A stretch of DNA of 64,000 nt from Acetivibrio mesophilus (GTDB lineage Bacteria; Bacillota; Clostridia; Acetivibrionales; Acetivibrionaceae): contig NZ_RLII01000002.1 of the NCBI RefSeq assembly GCF_004102745.1, forward strand, positions 124,001 to 188,000. Reading direction: 5' to 3'. Below the pieces are notes generated by a model. That model was not told the DNA's origin. It saw nothing but the letters and a program-made list of their open reading frames with translations, and searched no databases. Positions 1 through 10,315 of the stretch are shown here, in pieces (the first letter of the stretch is position 1; each line of letters starts with the position of its first letter). The position numbers and the translations under genes were made by a program.

Positions 1-1367
1 ACAGCGATAATAAAATAATTGATTCAATAAAGCATGTGGACAGTGATGTCAGCCGCGTAAGAGAAGTCATGCCCGCAAGACCCTATTCCCTTCCTCCCAG
101 TCAGGACAAAACCAGTCCTCTTGCGCTTAATGTTGAGTTGCTCTTTTCGAAGGCAAAGGAACAAGGAGATCCCCGTATCTCAAAGTTTCTTCTAAACAAT
201 ATCAAAGGCTTCAGTCCTCTTTTGTGCGATGAAATATGCTATCGTGCAGGTATTGACTCGAGAATGCCAATTTCAAGCCTCTCGGTGGACATTGTCCAAA
301 ACCTGAAGCAGGCCTTGAATGAAATAATTTCTAAGATTGAGCATTCGGAATTTACTCCATGCATAATATGGAATGGTGATGATAGACAAAAGCCCGTTGA
401 TTTTCATTCTTTTGAGATAAAGCAGTATAATACGTCTGATTTTTATCCGTCTATCAGCAAAGTGTTGGATTTATTTTATACTACCAGGGATACTTCCGAA
501 AGGCTTACACAAAAAAAGGCGGATCTTGTAAAGCTTTTGAACAACTGTATTGACCGCTGCAATAAAAAAATTTCCATACACATGGATACATTGAGAGAAG
601 TTGCCGAAAGGGAGAATTACAAGCTCTATGGAGAGCTTATCACTGCGAACATATACTGTATACCTAAAAACGCCGGCAAGGTCTCCCTTTTGAATTATTA
701 CAGCGAAAACAGCGAGTATGTAGACATACCCCTTGATGAAACCCTTCTTCCTCAGGAGAACGCCCAGCGGTATTTTAAGAAATACGCAAAAGCAAAGACT
801 GCCTATACTCATACGACACAGCAGCTTGAAGAAGCCCGCGGTGAGCTTTTATACCTTGAAAGTGTGCTGCACAGCTTAGAGAACATCAAATCCCTAAAGG
901 ATATTGATGATATACGTCAGGAGCTTGCCGACCAAGGTTATTTACCTGCAAAGAAGAAAAAGCCGGAAAAGAAAAACTCAAAAGCCTTTACTCCTCATAT
1001 TTATAAGTCTACAGACGGTCTTTATATCTATGTGGGAAAAAACAATGTACAAAATGACATGCTCACCCTGAAGTTTTCATCTTCTAATGACATCTGGCTT
1101 CATACGAAGAATATTCCGGGCTCTCATGTCATAATAAAGAAGGATAAGGGAGATATACCCGACAGTACTCTGCTTCAGGCAGCGCAGCTGGCGGCTTATC
1201 ACAGCAAAGCAAAGAATTCCTCCCACGTGGAGGTCGATTACACCCATGTCAGAAATGTAAAAAAACCCAACGGCGCAAAACCAGGAATGGTAATCTACGA
1301 TAATTATAAAACTATTATTGTTACGCCGGATGAAAATATAATAAATAAATTAATAATGGAAAAATGA
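1..1367 (+). CDS. rqcH: Rqc2/RqcH-type NFACT protein, 5'-truncated by the window
   Basis: The reading frame is open to the window edge (codons from base 3), so the N-terminal part lies outside; family members are about 570-590 residues and about 454 remain. Seen: a region matching the end of NFACT-N (SRVREVMPARPY), a helix-hairpin-helix-like and coiled-coil middle, a basic linker (KKKKPEKK) and a C-terminal NFACT-R domain with DIWLHTKNIPGSHVII. Family knowledge: RqcH binds stalled 50S-peptidyl-tRNA complexes and adds C-terminal alanine tails that mark nascent chains for degradation; older annotations call it fibronectin-binding protein FbpA. The internal GTG at 36 is not a plausible start because homologous sequence continues upstream of it. 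It is followed after 17 bases by an aminotransferase gene. Confidence 0.88.
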   Translation, partial: SDNKIIDSIKHVDSDVSRVREVMPARPYSLPPSQDKTSPLALNVELLFSKAKEQGDPRISKFLLNNIKGFSPLLCDEICYRAGIDSRMPISSLSVDIVQNLKQALNEIISKIEHSEFTPCIIWNGDDRQKPVDFHSFEIKQYNTSDFYPSISKVLDLFYTTRDTSERLTQKKADLVKLLNNCIDRCNKKISIHMDTLREVAERENYKLYGELITANIYCIPKNAGKVSLLNYYSENSEYVDIPLDETLLPQENAQRYFKKYAKAKTAYTHTTQQLEEARGELLYLESVLHSLENIKSLKDIDDIRQELADQGYLPAKKKKPEKKNSKAFTPHIYKSTDGLYIYVGKNNVQNDMLTLKFSSSNDIWLHTKNIPGSHVIIKKDKGDIPDSTLLQAAQLAAYHSKAKNSSHVEVDYTHVRNVKKPNGAKPGMVIYDNYKTIIVTPDENIINKLIMEK

Positions 1368-1384
1368 GTAAGGAGTGTTAGTAG

Positions 1385-2575
1385 ATGATATCAGAAAGTG
1401 TAGTAAATAACCTAAAGAATGCCTCATGGATAAGGGCCATGTTTGAAGAAGGTGAAAAACTTCGTAAAATCCACGGAAAAGATAATGTATATGATTTCAC
1501 TTTGGGAAATCCCGATCACGAACCACCCGCATCGGTAAAAGAAGCATTAAAAACTATTGTTAATGAAGATAAACCCGGTATCCACCGTTATATGAACAAT
1601 GCAGGATATGACGATGTAAGAGAAAAAGTTGCTGACTACTTAAACAAGACTTCAGGGCTGTCTTCCATCACATCTAAACATATAATCATGACCTGCGGTG
1701 CTGCCGGTGCTCTCAACGTCGTATTAAAGACAATCCTCAACCCTGGTGAAGAAGTGATAATATTAGCTCCTTACTTCGCGGAGTATATATTCTATGTTGG
1801 AAACCACGACGGAAAAGTAGTTATAGTGCCGCCGGAAAAGGACAGCTTCAAACCTGACCTTAAAATACTCGAAAGCAGCATCACCAATAAGATCAAAGCA
1901 ATAATTATTAATTCTCCGAACAACCCATCGGGTTACATATATAGCGAAGAAACATTGAAGGGTATTTCTGATATCCTGGAGAAAAAGGAAAAGGAATATA
2001 ACTCAACTATATATGCAATTTCGGATGAGCCCTATTACAAGCTGGTTTACGACGATGCCAAGCTTCCGTTCCTTTTCAAACTGTTTAAAAAATCCTTCAT
2101 CGTAAATTCTTTCAGCAAGTCCCTCGCTCTTCCAGGAGAAAGAATCGGTTATATTGCTGTAAATCCCGAGGTTCCCGAGCTAAACCTCATATTGGAGAGC
2201 TTGGTATTTTGCAATCGTACATTAGGTTATGTCAACGCTCCGGCATTGTTCCAGAAGGCAATTGTCGACTCACTGGATGTAGACATTGATATTGAAAGCT
2301 ATAAACAAAGACGGGATATTATCTATGAAAATTTAACCCGATTGGGTTTCTCATGCATTAAGCCCCAAGGAACCTTTTATATTTTTCCAAAATCTCCTAT
2401 TGAAGACGATATTCAATTTATCAAACATGCAGTTAAATATAACCTTCTTTTGGTTCCAGGTACAGGCTTTGGCTTACCGGGCCACTTCAGACTTTCCTAC
2501 TGCGTAAGTATGGATACCATTAAAAATTCACTGCCTGCTTTTGAAGCATTGGCCAAGGATTTTAATCTTATATAA
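1385..2575 (+). CDS. Class I/II PLP-dependent aminotransferase
   Basis: The 396-residue protein has the fold type I layout: a glycine-rich cofactor region (TCGAAGALN), SPNNPSG near residue 180, the aspartate of SDEPYY and the Schiff-base lysine in NSFSKSLALPGERIGY. Length and motifs fit aspartate/aromatic-type aminotransferases that move amino groups between amino acids and 2-oxo acids in the cytoplasm. The exact substrate cannot be read from sequence. It starts 17 bases after rqcH with AGGAGTG upstream, so the two are probably co-transcribed. The gene ends at a strong bidirectional hairpin. Confidence 0.88.
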   Translation: MISESVVNNLKNASWIRAMFEEGEKLRKIHGKDNVYDFTLGNPDHEPPASVKEALKTIVNEDKPGIHRYMNNAGYDDVREKVADYLNKTSGLSSITSKHIIMTCGAAGALNVVLKTILNPGEEVIILAPYFAEYIFYVGNHDGKVVIVPPEKDSFKPDLKILESSITNKIKAIIINSPNNPSGYIYSEETLKGISDILEKKEKEYNSTIYAISDEPYYKLVYDDAKLPFLFKLFKKSFIVNSFSKSLALPGERIGYIAVNPEVPELNLILESLVFCNRTLGYVNAPALFQKAIVDSLDVDIDIESYKQRRDIIYENLTRLGFSCIKPQGTFYIFPKSPIEDDIQFIKHAVKYNLLLVPGTGFGLPGHFRLSYCVSMDTIKNSLPAFEALAKDFNLI

Positions 2576-2587
2576 TAAAGACATAAG

Positions 2588-2621
2588 AAAGACTTCCGGT
2601 AGCAATTAGCCGGAAGTCTTT
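2588..2621. terminator. Bidirectional intrinsic terminator
   Basis: A perfect 12-base-pair stem (AAAGACTTCCGG with its complement) encloses a 10-base loop, with T-rich or A-rich flanks on both sides. It lies between the convergent aminotransferase and nitroreductase genes and can serve both. Confidence 0.85.
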
Positions 2622-2644
2622 TATCAACATTAGCTTTCTTTGCC

Positions 2645-3166
2645 TTAGAAGCTTCCGAAATGAAGTTTACCGTAAGGCAATTCATCTACATTATATGGCT
2701 TCTTTTCTTCGTCGGGATAGCCCACAGCTATTATACATTCCACTTCATATTCGCCGGGTATTTGTAGAATCTCTTTTACAGTGTCCCCTGCCTTCACATT
2801 ATTAGAACCGAATCTTTCTCTGACTTGTATCCAGCATGAACCCAACTCTAATGACTGAGCAGACAACTGAGCTATAATTGAAGCTATTGAAGCATCTTCT
2901 ACCCATACATCACAAATCTGTGGATTAGCGACAACCACAATACCCAATGGGGCACCCGCTAAAAACGCTGAACTATGCTCTCTTATATCCGAAAGCTTTT
3001 TTAACGTCTCCTTGTCAGTAACCGCAATAAACTCCCAGGGCCTTCTTGAACGGGACGAAGGTGCTAACAAAGCACTTTTCAAGATTATATCTATTTTCTC
3101 CTTCTCCACTTCTTTGTTTTGAAATTTTCTAATGCTTCTTCTGGACTTCAATAAGTCATACAACAT
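2645..3166 (-). CDS. Nitroreductase family FMN oxidoreductase
   Basis: This 173-residue protein begins with the nitroreductase signature (LLKSRRSIRKFQNKEV) and continues with LLAPSSRSRRPWEF, which contributes to FMN phosphate binding. The ending GYPDEEKKP is typical. It is a short, single-domain member. Family members are cytoplasmic flavoenzymes that reduce nitro compounds, quinones or flavins with NAD(P)H; the physiological substrate here is unknown. It is a single-gene unit, with GAGGGAGGAG upstream of the ATG. Confidence 0.88.
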   Translation of the reverse strand: MLYDLLKSRRSIRKFQNKEVEKEKIDIILKSALLAPSSRSRRPWEFIAVTDKETLKKLSDIREHSSAFLAGAPLGIVVVANPQICDVWVEDASIASIIAQLSAQSLELGSCWIQVRERFGSNNVKAGDTVKEILQIPGEYEVECIIAVGYPDEEKKPYNVDELPYGKLHFGSF

Positions 3167-3481
3167 AAATTTACTCCTCCCTCTTTAATGAAAGTTTTTC
3201 ATAACCTATTAGAATATACTAAGTAAAACTTTGCTAAATCTACTACTATATTTTGCTTACCATTCTAAAATAACATTCTATTAAATCTATATACAAGCTT
3301 TTATGAATATAATTACATTATATTACCTGTATAATATCAAAACAACAGGAATTATCTTAATACCTCTCGAGAGTTATAACCCTTCAGTTCAAAGAAGACT
3401 TTTCGTTTACAGAAAAAATTACTTTCCTCTATTTAATTGTACTAAAAAAATGCGATAAAAATATTCTGTATTAGCAAATTA

Positions 3482-3490
3482 TGATATAAT
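3482..3490 (+). promoter_or_regulatory. Putative extended -10 promoter element for celR-like gene
   Basis: TGATATAAT is an extended -10 match (TG-N-TATAAT) in the 462-base gap before the cellulase. No convincing -35 box sits at the right distance. It implies a leader of about 130 bases. Apart from this and the divergent start of the nitroreductase, I see nothing else definite in the gap, which is very AT-rich. Confidence 0.4.
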
Positions 3491-3628
3491 AAAGACATAA
3501 AGCAGGATTTATTTGTTCACATATATCTTATACATATATTTAGATAAATAAAAAGAATTTCAATATTGCTATTTCGGAGCTTTTCTAATCTACAGATGTG
3601 AACAATCAATTTATAAAAGGGGAGATGT

Positions 3629-5860
3629 ATGGTGAAAAAGATTATCATTACAGTTATAGTAGCTGCTGTCCTTTCAACTGTTCTTATACCGCAGTTGCCT
3701 GCTTATGCAGCAGACTATAACTACGGAGAAGCGCTCCAGAAGGCAATTATGTTTTACGAGTTCCAAATGGCTGGGAAGCTTCCCGATAACATCCGAAACA
3801 ACTGGCGCGGTGATTCATGTCTTGACGACGGAAAAGATGTGGGGCTTGACCTTACAGGAGGCTGGTTTGACGCAGGTGACCATGTAAAATTCAACCTACC
3901 TATGGCCTATACAGCCAGTATGCTTGCATGGACAGTATACGAATACAAGGATGAATTGCAAAAAAGTGGTCAATTGGGTTATATGATGGATCAGCTTAAA
4001 TGGACATCGGATTACTTCATTAGATGCCACCCGGAAAAAAATGTATACTACTATCAAGTAGGCAATGGTATAGCAGACCACAATTGGTGGGTGCCGGCCG
4101 AATGTATTGATCTTCAGGTCAATAGACCGGCTTATAAGTTAGACAAGTCAAATCCCGGTTCTACCGTAAGCGCCGGCACCGCTGCAGCACTTGCAGCAAC
4201 TGCCGTAGTATTCAAAGACACTGACCCGGCGTATGCTGCTGAATGTCTTAAGCACGCAAAGGACCTCTTTGACTTTGCGGAATCCACCATGAGTGATGCA
4301 GGCTATATTGAAGCATTGAACTTCTACACATCCAACAGCGGTTGGTATGACGAGCTTTCCTGGGCAGGTGCTTGGATTTACCTTGCTGACGGGGATCAAA
4401 CATACCTTGATAAAGCCGAAAAATATGTAAGCAACTGGGGGCTCGAGAGTCAGACAAGTTTTATAGCCTACAAATGGGGTCAATGCTGGGATGACGTTCA
4501 CTATGGAGCAACAATTCTTTTAGCAAAGATCACAAGCAAATCTTTATACAAAGAGACAATTGAAAGACATCTGGACTATTGGTCAATCGGATATAACGGT
4601 GATAGAATCAGATATACCCCCAAAGGTCTTGCTTTCCTTACTGACTGGGGTGTATTAAGGCATGCTACAACTACTGCCTTCCTTGCATGTGTTTATTCCG
4701 ACTGGTCAGGATGTTCTAAGGAAAAAGCCAATATTTATATGGATTTTGCCAAAAAACAAGCTGACTATGCTTTAGGCAGTAGCGGAAGAAGTTATGTAGT
4801 CGGATTTGGAGTAAATCCTCCGGAACATCCACACCACAGAACTGCCCACGGCTCATGGTGTAACAGTCATGAGGTTCCGGAATACCACAGGCATGTTCTT
4901 TATGGGGCTCTTGTCGGTGGACCGGGTCCCGATGATTCTTACAACGATGATATAGGAGATTTTATAAGAAATGAGGTTGCCTGTGATTATAATGCCGGTA
5001 TAGTAGGATTGCTTGCTAAGATGTACGGCGAATACGGCGGAGAACCCATACCAAACTTCATGGCTATAGAAGAAGTAAAAGAAGAAATTTATGTTGGAGC
5101 TTCAGCAAATTCAGATAATGGCACTAGCATAAAAGCATTCCTCTACAACAAGTCAGCATGGCCGGCAAGATCAAGCGACAAGCTTTCTTTCAGATATTTC
5201 ATGGATCTTTCGGAATATGTATCTGCCGGATATAATCCTAATGATATACGCATTTCCATAGTTTATAGCGCAGCACCAACTGCTAAAATATCAAAACCAA
5301 TACTCTACGATGCATCCAACAATATATATTACTGCGAAATTGATCTTTCCGGCACTAAGATATTCCCCGGAAGCTCCATAGACCATCAGAAAGAAGCACA
5401 GTTTAATATACAACCTCCTGCAGGTGCTCCTTGGGATAATACCAATGACTTCTCTTATCAGGGAATCATGGAAGACAGTGAAATTGTAAAAGAAATGCCC
5501 GTTTACGAAAATGGAGTTCTCATATTTGGTGTGGAGCCAAATGGTACTGTTCCAGCCACACCATCACCTACTGCAACACCTACAGTAAAACCTTCTACAC
5601 AGCCATCTGTGAAGCCATCACCGACGCAGGATATCCTTTACGGCGATATTAACCTGGATGGAAAAATAACCTCCACCGATGCTACACTACTAAAAAGATA
5701 TCTTGTTAAGTTCATAGATGAATTTCCAACTAAAGATCCTAATTTGAGTCTTATTGCCTCAGATGTAAATGGAGATGGAAAGGTAACTTCTACAGACCTT
5801 ACATATATCAAACGTTACCTTTTGAAAATCATACCTGAACTGCCTAGAAACAAGAGTTAA
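3629..5860 (+). CDS. celR: Cellulosomal GH9 endoglucanase with CBM3c and dockerin (CelR-like)
   Basis: Secreted, processive-type cellulase of 743 residues. A signal peptide ends near residue 27 (AYA/AD). The GH9 domain spans about 28-470, with [11 protein letters not shown] holding the catalytic aspartates, HHRTAH, and the acid glutamate in [14 protein letters not shown]3c spans about 485-632 and is expected to feed a single chain to the active site. A Pro/Thr linker and a type I dockerin (about 669-740, two calcium repeats, DGKITSTD and DGKVTSTD) follow. The dockerin would bind scaffoldin cohesins. The ATG is followed at once by GTG-AAA-AAG; the GGGGAG site is better spaced for the GTG, and the celF paralogue uses GTG-AAA-AAA, so the true start may be one codon later. 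The celR name relies on recalled gene order. Confidence 0.9.
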   Translation: MVKKIIITVIVAAVLSTVLIPQLPAYAADYNYGEALQKAIMFYEFQMAGKLPDNIRNNWRGDSCLDDGKDVGLDLTGGWFDAGDHVKFNLPMAYTASMLAWTVYEYKDELQKSGQLGYMMDQLKWTSDYFIRCHPEKNVYYYQVGNGIADHNWWVPAECIDLQVNRPAYKLDKSNPGSTVSAGTAAALAATAVVFKDTDPAYAAECLKHAKDLFDFAESTMSDAGYIEALNFYTSNSGWYDELSWAGAWIYLADGDQTYLDKAEKYVSNWGLESQTSFIAYKWGQCWDDVHYGATILLAKITSKSLYKETIERHLDYWSIGYNGDRIRYTPKGLAFLTDWGVLRHATTTAFLACVYSDWSGCSKEKANIYMDFAKKQADYALGSSGRSYVVGFGVNPPEHPHHRTAHGSWCNSHEVPEYHRHVLYGALVGGPGPDDSYNDDIGDFIRNEVACDYNAGIVGLLAKMYGEYGGEPIPNFMAIEEVKEEIYVGASANSDNGTSIKAFLYNKSAWPARSSDKLSFRYFMDLSEYVSAGYNPNDIRISIVYSAAPTAKISKPILYDASNNIYYCEIDLSGTKIFPGSSIDHQKEAQFNIQPPAGAPWDNTNDFSYQGIMEDSEIVKEMPVYENGVLIFGVEPNGTVPATPSPTATPTVKPSTQPSVKPSPTQDILYGDINLDGKITSTDATLLKRYLVKFIDEFPTKDPNLSLIASDVNGDGKVTSTDLTYIKRYLLKIIPELPRNKS

Positions 5861-5879
5861 TTCAATATACATTAACTAT

Positions 5880-5912
5880 AAAAGGCGAAGAGTGTCAAGC
5901 TCTTCTCCTTTT
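5880..5912. terminator. Intrinsic terminator between celR-like gene and thiN
   Basis: AAAAGG-C-GAAGAG pairs with CTCTTC-T-CCTTTT around a 7-base loop with one mismatch. A-rich and T-rich flanks let it work for both convergent transcripts. Confidence 0.75.
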
Positions 5913-5935
5913 AATAGTCCAAAATATCGAAACTT

Positions 5936-6571
5936 TTAATCTCTAGTTTTTATAACCATCAAAACCCCCGATGTTATTGATATTTGTGCTTCTTGTGACA
6001 CAAAACAATTACTGACTCCTCTGGTTGAGCCCATTTCAATAGTTTCTCCCTTAAGTGGGTAATAAAGCCCCTTTGTAGTTATACCTTCAACCTTTGAAGT
6101 AAGAGGAAGAAGTGTAAGATAATACCCCTCTTCAGCTTTAACCTCAGTACAATCGTCAATTAGAAATATTTCATTATATTCATTTACAATTCTTCCCCTA
6201 ACACCTCTATCAAGCATTTGCCTGAGCAAAAAAATATTTGATAAAGTGTGATCCAGCCTTGTACCGGTACCTCCGATTATCACAATATCTTTGTAACCTC
6301 TTTCAATAGCTGTATCTACCGCAAGCTCTGTATCTGTCATATTCTTTTCCGTTGGATATTTCAATATAGTAACCTTCTGCTCCCTGTAGTATTCAAGGTA
6401 TCTCTCTTCTATAGAATCAAAATCCCCCAGCAGAACATCCGGTTTTATTCCAAGCTTCTGTAAATGCAAAGCTCCTCCATCGGCGCAAACAATAAAATCA
6501 GCCTCATCAAAGAACTTCCTGTGATATGAATAATCTATAATGCTTCCATTACATACAATAAGCGCATACAT
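5936..6571 (-). CDS. thiN: Thiamine pyrophosphokinase
   Basis: This 211-residue cytoplasmic enzyme should transfer pyrophosphate from ATP to thiamine, making thiamine diphosphate. Seen: ADFIVCADGGALHL, LGDFDSIEE and the run TEKNMTDTELAVD, which are the conserved substrate and metal-binding segments of bacterial ThiN, followed by IIGGTGTRLDHTLSN. Length is normal for the family. It is the last gene of the priA-to-thiN operon, 15 bases after rpe, matching the order in Bacillus and relatives. I found no spoVM-like or rpmB gene after it. Confidence 0.92.
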   Translation of the reverse strand: MYALIVCNGSIIDYSYHRKFFDEADFIVCADGGALHLQKLGIKPDVLLGDFDSIEERYLEYYREQKVTILKYPTEKNMTDTELAVDTAIERGYKDIVIIGGTGTRLDHTLSNIFLLRQMLDRGVRGRIVNEYNEIFLIDDCTEVKAEEGYYLTLLPLTSKVEGITTKGLYYPLKGETIEMGSTRGVSNCFVSQEAQISITSGVLMVIKTRD

Positions 6572-6586
6572 CAGTTTTTCACCGGC

Positions 6587-7252
6587 CTATTCACTATATG
6601 AGTTTATCTTAAGTTCTTGAATTATTTTGGCAGTATCTTCCGCTGCAAATATGGTGGACCCTGATACAATAACATTTGCTCCTGCCTTTGTGACGCTATG
6701 GATATTTGTAGTATCTATTCCGCCGTCCACCTCTATATCAATATCAAGTCCTCTGTTATCTATAATCTTCTTTAATTCCTCTATTTTGCGGGTAACTCCA
6801 CTTATATACTTCTGCCCTCCGAAGCCCGGATTAACCGACATAAGAAGAACCATATCCACATCATCCAGAACCCATTCGACAGCACATAAAGAAGTAGCAG
6901 GATTCAACGCTACAGCAGCTTTCTTCCCCAGTAGCTTGATTTTCTGGATAGTTCGATGGAGATGACAACAAGCCTCTGCATGAACTGAAATAATATCCGC
7001 GCCAGCATCGGCAAAGCTTTCTATGTACATATCAGGATTCTCAATCATAAGATGAACATCAAAAGGTAGCTTTGATACCTTTTTTAATGACTTTACCACA
7101 GGAGGACCGATTGTTATATTAGGTACAAAATGTCCATCCATAACATCAACATGTACCAAATCAGCTCCAGCCCTCTCAATACGCAATACTTCCTCACCTA
7201 GTTTTGAAAAGTCGGCGGAAAGTATGGATGGAGCAATTTTAATCAACATCAT
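6587..7252 (-). CDS. rpe: Ribulose-phosphate 3-epimerase
   Basis: The 221-residue TIM-barrel enzyme interconverts ribulose 5-phosphate and xylulose 5-phosphate in the pentose phosphate pathway. Signature segments are present: IAPSILSADF near the start, HVDVMDGHFVPN with metal-binding residues, MSVNPGFGGQ, and the phosphate-binding VDGGID and VSGS. Two ATG codons are adjacent; GAAAGGAAG is better spaced for the second. It lies between rsgA and thiN as in other Firmicutes, probably in one operon, although there is a 118-base gap before it. Confidence 0.95.
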   Translation of the reverse strand: MMLIKIAPSILSADFSKLGEEVLRIERAGADLVHVDVMDGHFVPNITIGPPVVKSLKKVSKLPFDVHLMIENPDMYIESFADAGADIISVHAEACCHLHRTIQKIKLLGKKAAVALNPATSLCAVEWVLDDVDMVLLMSVNPGFGGQKYISGVTRKIEELKKIIDNRGLDIDIEVDGGIDTTNIHSVTKAGANVIVSGSTIFAAEDTAKIIQELKINSYSE

Positions 7253-7370
7253 GCACTTCCTTTCAAAAATTTATATATATATACATAAGTTTTATCTAAA
7301 CATAGATTTCAATATTGAACAAGACCATTTTATTCTCTAACATAGGTCAAGTATATTTTTATCCGGATTG

Positions 7371-8255
7371 CTAGGAATACTTCCTGCGCTGCTTGTCCTT
7401 CAATGTCTTATAAAATGTTATATAGCGCTCATATCTGTCCCTATTTATCATTCCGTCCTCCAAGGCACTCTTAACCCTGCATCCCGGCTCACTGATATGG
7501 CTACAGCCGACAAATTTACACTTGCCGATGTACTCTCTAAACTCCGGATAATAGTTTTGAAGATGTTCCGGCTCAATGTCTGAGAGTTCAAAAGAACTAA
7601 AGCCCGGGGTGTCCACTACAAACCCTCCTGACTTTAGTTCTAAAAGCTCTGCATGCCTCGTTGTATGCTTTCCCCTCTCAATTTTATCACTGACATTGCC
7701 CGTTTTCATAACATACGAATCTAAAACTCTGTTTAAAATAGTAGACTTGCCAACTCCTGACTGTCCTGCAAAAACTGTAGTCTTTCCCTTCAGCATTTCT
7801 CCTAATTGTTCAAATCCAACATCCAAAACCGAACTAATGGATACAATTCCAAAGCCGGTGTCTTTATAGCAGTCGATTATAGTATTCTTATATTCCTCAT
7901 CCAAATCAATCTTGTTTATACAGATTACCGCATTTATTTCTTTCTGCATTACAGTAACCAAAAGCTTATCCAAAAGACTAAAATCCGGTAATGGTGATTT
8001 AACCGAAACAACCAGAGCTATCTGATTTATATTTGCCACTGCCGGCCTTATCAACTGCATTTTTCTAGGACAGATTTCTTCAATATATCCCTTCTTTTTT
8101 TCTTCGTCTACCACCGATAGAACAACCTCGTCACCAGGTAAAGGAATTTTGGAATCTTTTCGGAATGCGCCTCTGGCCTTGCATTCATAAACTCCATCCT
8201 CTGATTTTACGTAATAGAATCCTCCAATACCTTTAACTATCACACCTGATGGCAA
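7371..8255 (-). CDS. rsgA: Ribosome small subunit-dependent GTPase A
   Basis: The 294-residue protein has an N-terminal OB fold and a circularly permuted GTPase: G4 (INKID) precedes G1 (GQSGVGKST), then G3 (DTPGF), followed by a zinc-binding tail with cysteines and histidine (CKFVGCSHISEPGC). RsgA acts in late maturation of the 30S subunit. The start is TTG with a strong AAGGAGGT upstream. It follows prkC by 12 bases, the usual neighbour in Firmicutes, where RsgA (CpgA) is a known kinase substrate. Confidence 0.93.
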   Translation of the reverse strand: MPSGVIVKGIGGFYYVKSEDGVYECKARGAFRKDSKIPLPGDEVVLSVVDEEKKKGYIEEICPRKMQLIRPAVANINQIALVVSVKSPLPDFSLLDKLLVTVMQKEINAVICINKIDLDEEYKNTIIDCYKDTGFGIVSISSVLDVGFEQLGEMLKGKTTVFAGQSGVGKSTILNRVLDSYVMKTGNVSDKIERGKHTTRHAELLELKSGGFVVDTPGFSSFELSDIEPEHLQNYYPEFREYIGKCKFVGCSHISEPGCRVKSALEDGMINRDRYERYITFYKTLKDKQRRKYS

Positions 8256-8267
8256 ACTTATACCTCC

Positions 8268-10268
8268 TTAAACCTCTTCATTAGATTCAGTACTACTGCT
8301 TTCATTGGTTTCTTCTGTTATCTCTGTATTGTTGCGTTTATTAAATTCTTCTGTAAATTCCGTATAACTCTTATTATCTAGATAAACCCTAACAAAAGTG
8401 CTTCCACCGTTGGGCACCGGTATTGAAATCGTTAGAGGGAAGTCACTTTTTTTCCGTACTTCACTGTATAAGGTTTCAACATTATTAGTGTCTGATCTTG
8501 TTATATTTACCAAAAGCTTTATATTCTCGCCGAAATTGTCTGGGTTATCAAGCTCAATGGTGCGAGTTACAAGCTTCTGGTCAGGATTATAATCCTCCAA
8601 GAATATGTTCACAGGAGTTCCCTCTTCAACTTCAGTTCCAGCTTTAGGTTCCTGCCTTATTATTTTGTCCCTGGCATAGGTCATATCTTCGGGAGATATC
8701 TTTCCCATGGTAAGCTTCGCACCCACCAAGAGATTTAAAGCCTCACTTTTGCTCTTTCCTAGCAAATTCGGAACCAGGCTGTACTTTATCTCCGGTCCCA
8801 GACTTATATAAATGTTCACCACTGTACCGGGCTTTACCTGCTCGTTTATGTCCGGTTCTGTCCTGATTACAACACCCTTGGTAACAATTTCATTATATTC
8901 TTCGATTATATTGGGTTTAAGCCCCAACTGCGTAAGCTCTGTTTGAGCCTGCCTATATTCATTTCTCCTAAGATCCGGTATTTTTACAAGCAACGGACCG
9001 TCACTTACCTCAAACTCAATCTGCGCAAATTCCCCAGGCTTTATTTTTTCGCCCACAGCTTTATCCTGAGATATTATTACATCTTTTGGTATATCATCAT
9101 GATTCTTTCTCATATCTACTGCCCGAACATCGTACTGGGACAATTTGCCTTTAACTTCGTAGAAATTCTGATTCCTGTAATCCTCAACAACAAAATCCTC
9201 CGGTTTGCTAAACATTGAATAGACGACAGGACCCAAGCCCTTTACTGCCAAGCCGCCTAAAACCAAAATAACCAAAATTGATGTCACCACTGCCAAAATA
9301 GTAGTTTTTCTGTCTGTTTTCTTCTTCACCACTTCATCTCCTGCTTTTATAGATGTATCCCTCTCAAGAGCAAGTTCCTTTTTCCCGATTGACGGAATTC
9401 TCACCGTAGGACTGTCCTCAGTGGTTCGAGCCTTCACAAACTGGGTATCGGGCTCTTTTAGGACTTTGTACAAGTCCTGCAGAAACTCGGACGCCGATTG
9501 ATATCTTAATGTCTGGTCCTTTTGAATAGCTCGCATAACAATGCTGTTAACACCTAAGGGTATATCCTCTTTGATACTTATAGGCTCCTTAGGTTCATCC
9601 TGAATATGTTTTATTGCAACAGCTACAGGTGACTCCCCGTCAAAGGGAAGCTTGCCTGTCAAAAGTTCGTACAACACTATTCCCAAGGAGTACAGATCCG
9701 ATTTCTCATCGGTAAACCCTCCCCGGGCCTGCTCCGGTGAAAAATAGTGCACCGATCCAATTGTGTTTCCCGCCATGGTTATGGTGGATGAGCTAACCGC
9801 TCTTGCTATGCCGAAATCCGTAACCTTTAACATACCATCCTTTGTAAATAAAATGTTATGCGGCTTTATATCCCTGTGAACAATGTGATTTTTGTGTGCA
9901 TGTTCAATAGCCTGAGATATCTGAATAGCAATGTTTACTGCATCCTTCCAGTAGAGAGCACCGTTTTCATCAATATATTCCTTCAATGTCTGTCCATTTA
10001 CATACTCCATAACAATATAATGGATGTCATCCTCATGGCCGACATCATATATGGAAACAATGTTTGGATGCGAGAGACTTGCAGCAGCTTGAGCCTCTAT
10101 CTTAAATCTCTTCAGAAATTCCTCATCGTTTATGAATTCCTGCCTCAAAATCTTAACTGCCACAAACCTGTTCAGAAGTCTGCATTTTGCTTTATATACA
10201 AGGGCCATTCCGCCCCCACCGATTTTCTCAATTAATTCATATCTATTCCCTAAAATTTGACCAACCAT
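8268..10268 (-). CDS. prkC: PASTA-domain Ser/Thr protein kinase
   Basis: Membrane kinase of 666 residues from the chosen start. The N-terminal Hanks-type domain (about 1-270) shows the glycine loop IGGGGMALVYKA, the VAVKIL lysine, HRDIKPHN and DFGIA. A transmembrane helix lies near residues 325-345. Three extracellular PASTA repeats of about 65 residues follow, then a Ser/Thr/Glu-rich tail. Family knowledge: PrkC/Stk senses muropeptides or lipid II and controls growth, cell wall and germination. I chose the ATG at 10268 because AGAGG lies 7 bases upstream; the ATG 21 bases earlier has no ribosome binding site. It is paired with the phosphatase prpC. Confidence 0.92.
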   Translation of the reverse strand: MVGQILGNRYELIEKIGGGGMALVYKAKCRLLNRFVAVKILRQEFINDEEFLKRFKIEAQAAASLSHPNIVSIYDVGHEDDIHYIVMEYVNGQTLKEYIDENGALYWKDAVNIAIQISQAIEHAHKNHIVHRDIKPHNILFTKDGMLKVTDFGIARAVSSSTITMAGNTIGSVHYFSPEQARGGFTDEKSDLYSLGIVLYELLTGKLPFDGESPVAVAIKHIQDEPKEPISIKEDIPLGVNSIVMRAIQKDQTLRYQSASEFLQDLYKVLKEPDTQFVKARTTEDSPTVRIPSIGKKELALERDTSIKAGDEVVKKKTDRKTTILAVVTSILVILVLGGLAVKGLGPVVYSMFSKPEDFVVEDYRNQNFYEVKGKLSQYDVRAVDMRKNHDDIPKDVIISQDKAVGEKIKPGEFAQIEFEVSDGPLLVKIPDLRRNEYRQAQTELTQLGLKPNIIEEYNEIVTKGVVIRTEPDINEQVKPGTVVNIYISLGPEIKYSLVPNLLGKSKSEALNLLVGAKLTMGKISPEDMTYARDKIIRQEPKAGTEVEEGTPVNIFLEDYNPDQKLVTRTIELDNPDNFGENIKLLVNITRSDTNNVETLYSEVRKKSDFPLTISIPVPNGGSTFVRVYLDNKSYTEFTEEFNKRNNTEITEETNESSSTESNEEV

Positions 10269-10315
10269 ATCAGCACCTCTGCTTTTCATAGCATTATCAA
10301 TTTACACCTAACTCC

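Noticed and set aside
4148-4501. Antisense coding frame inside the celR-like gene
   Set aside because: It is a shadow of the GH9 coding frame, with no ribosome site and no recognisable motifs. The same holds for the many other frames opposite real genes.
5861-5935. spoVM-like small gene after thiN, as in Bacillus
   Set aside because: The gap is only 75 bases and is filled by a terminator; no short gene with a ribosome site is seen.
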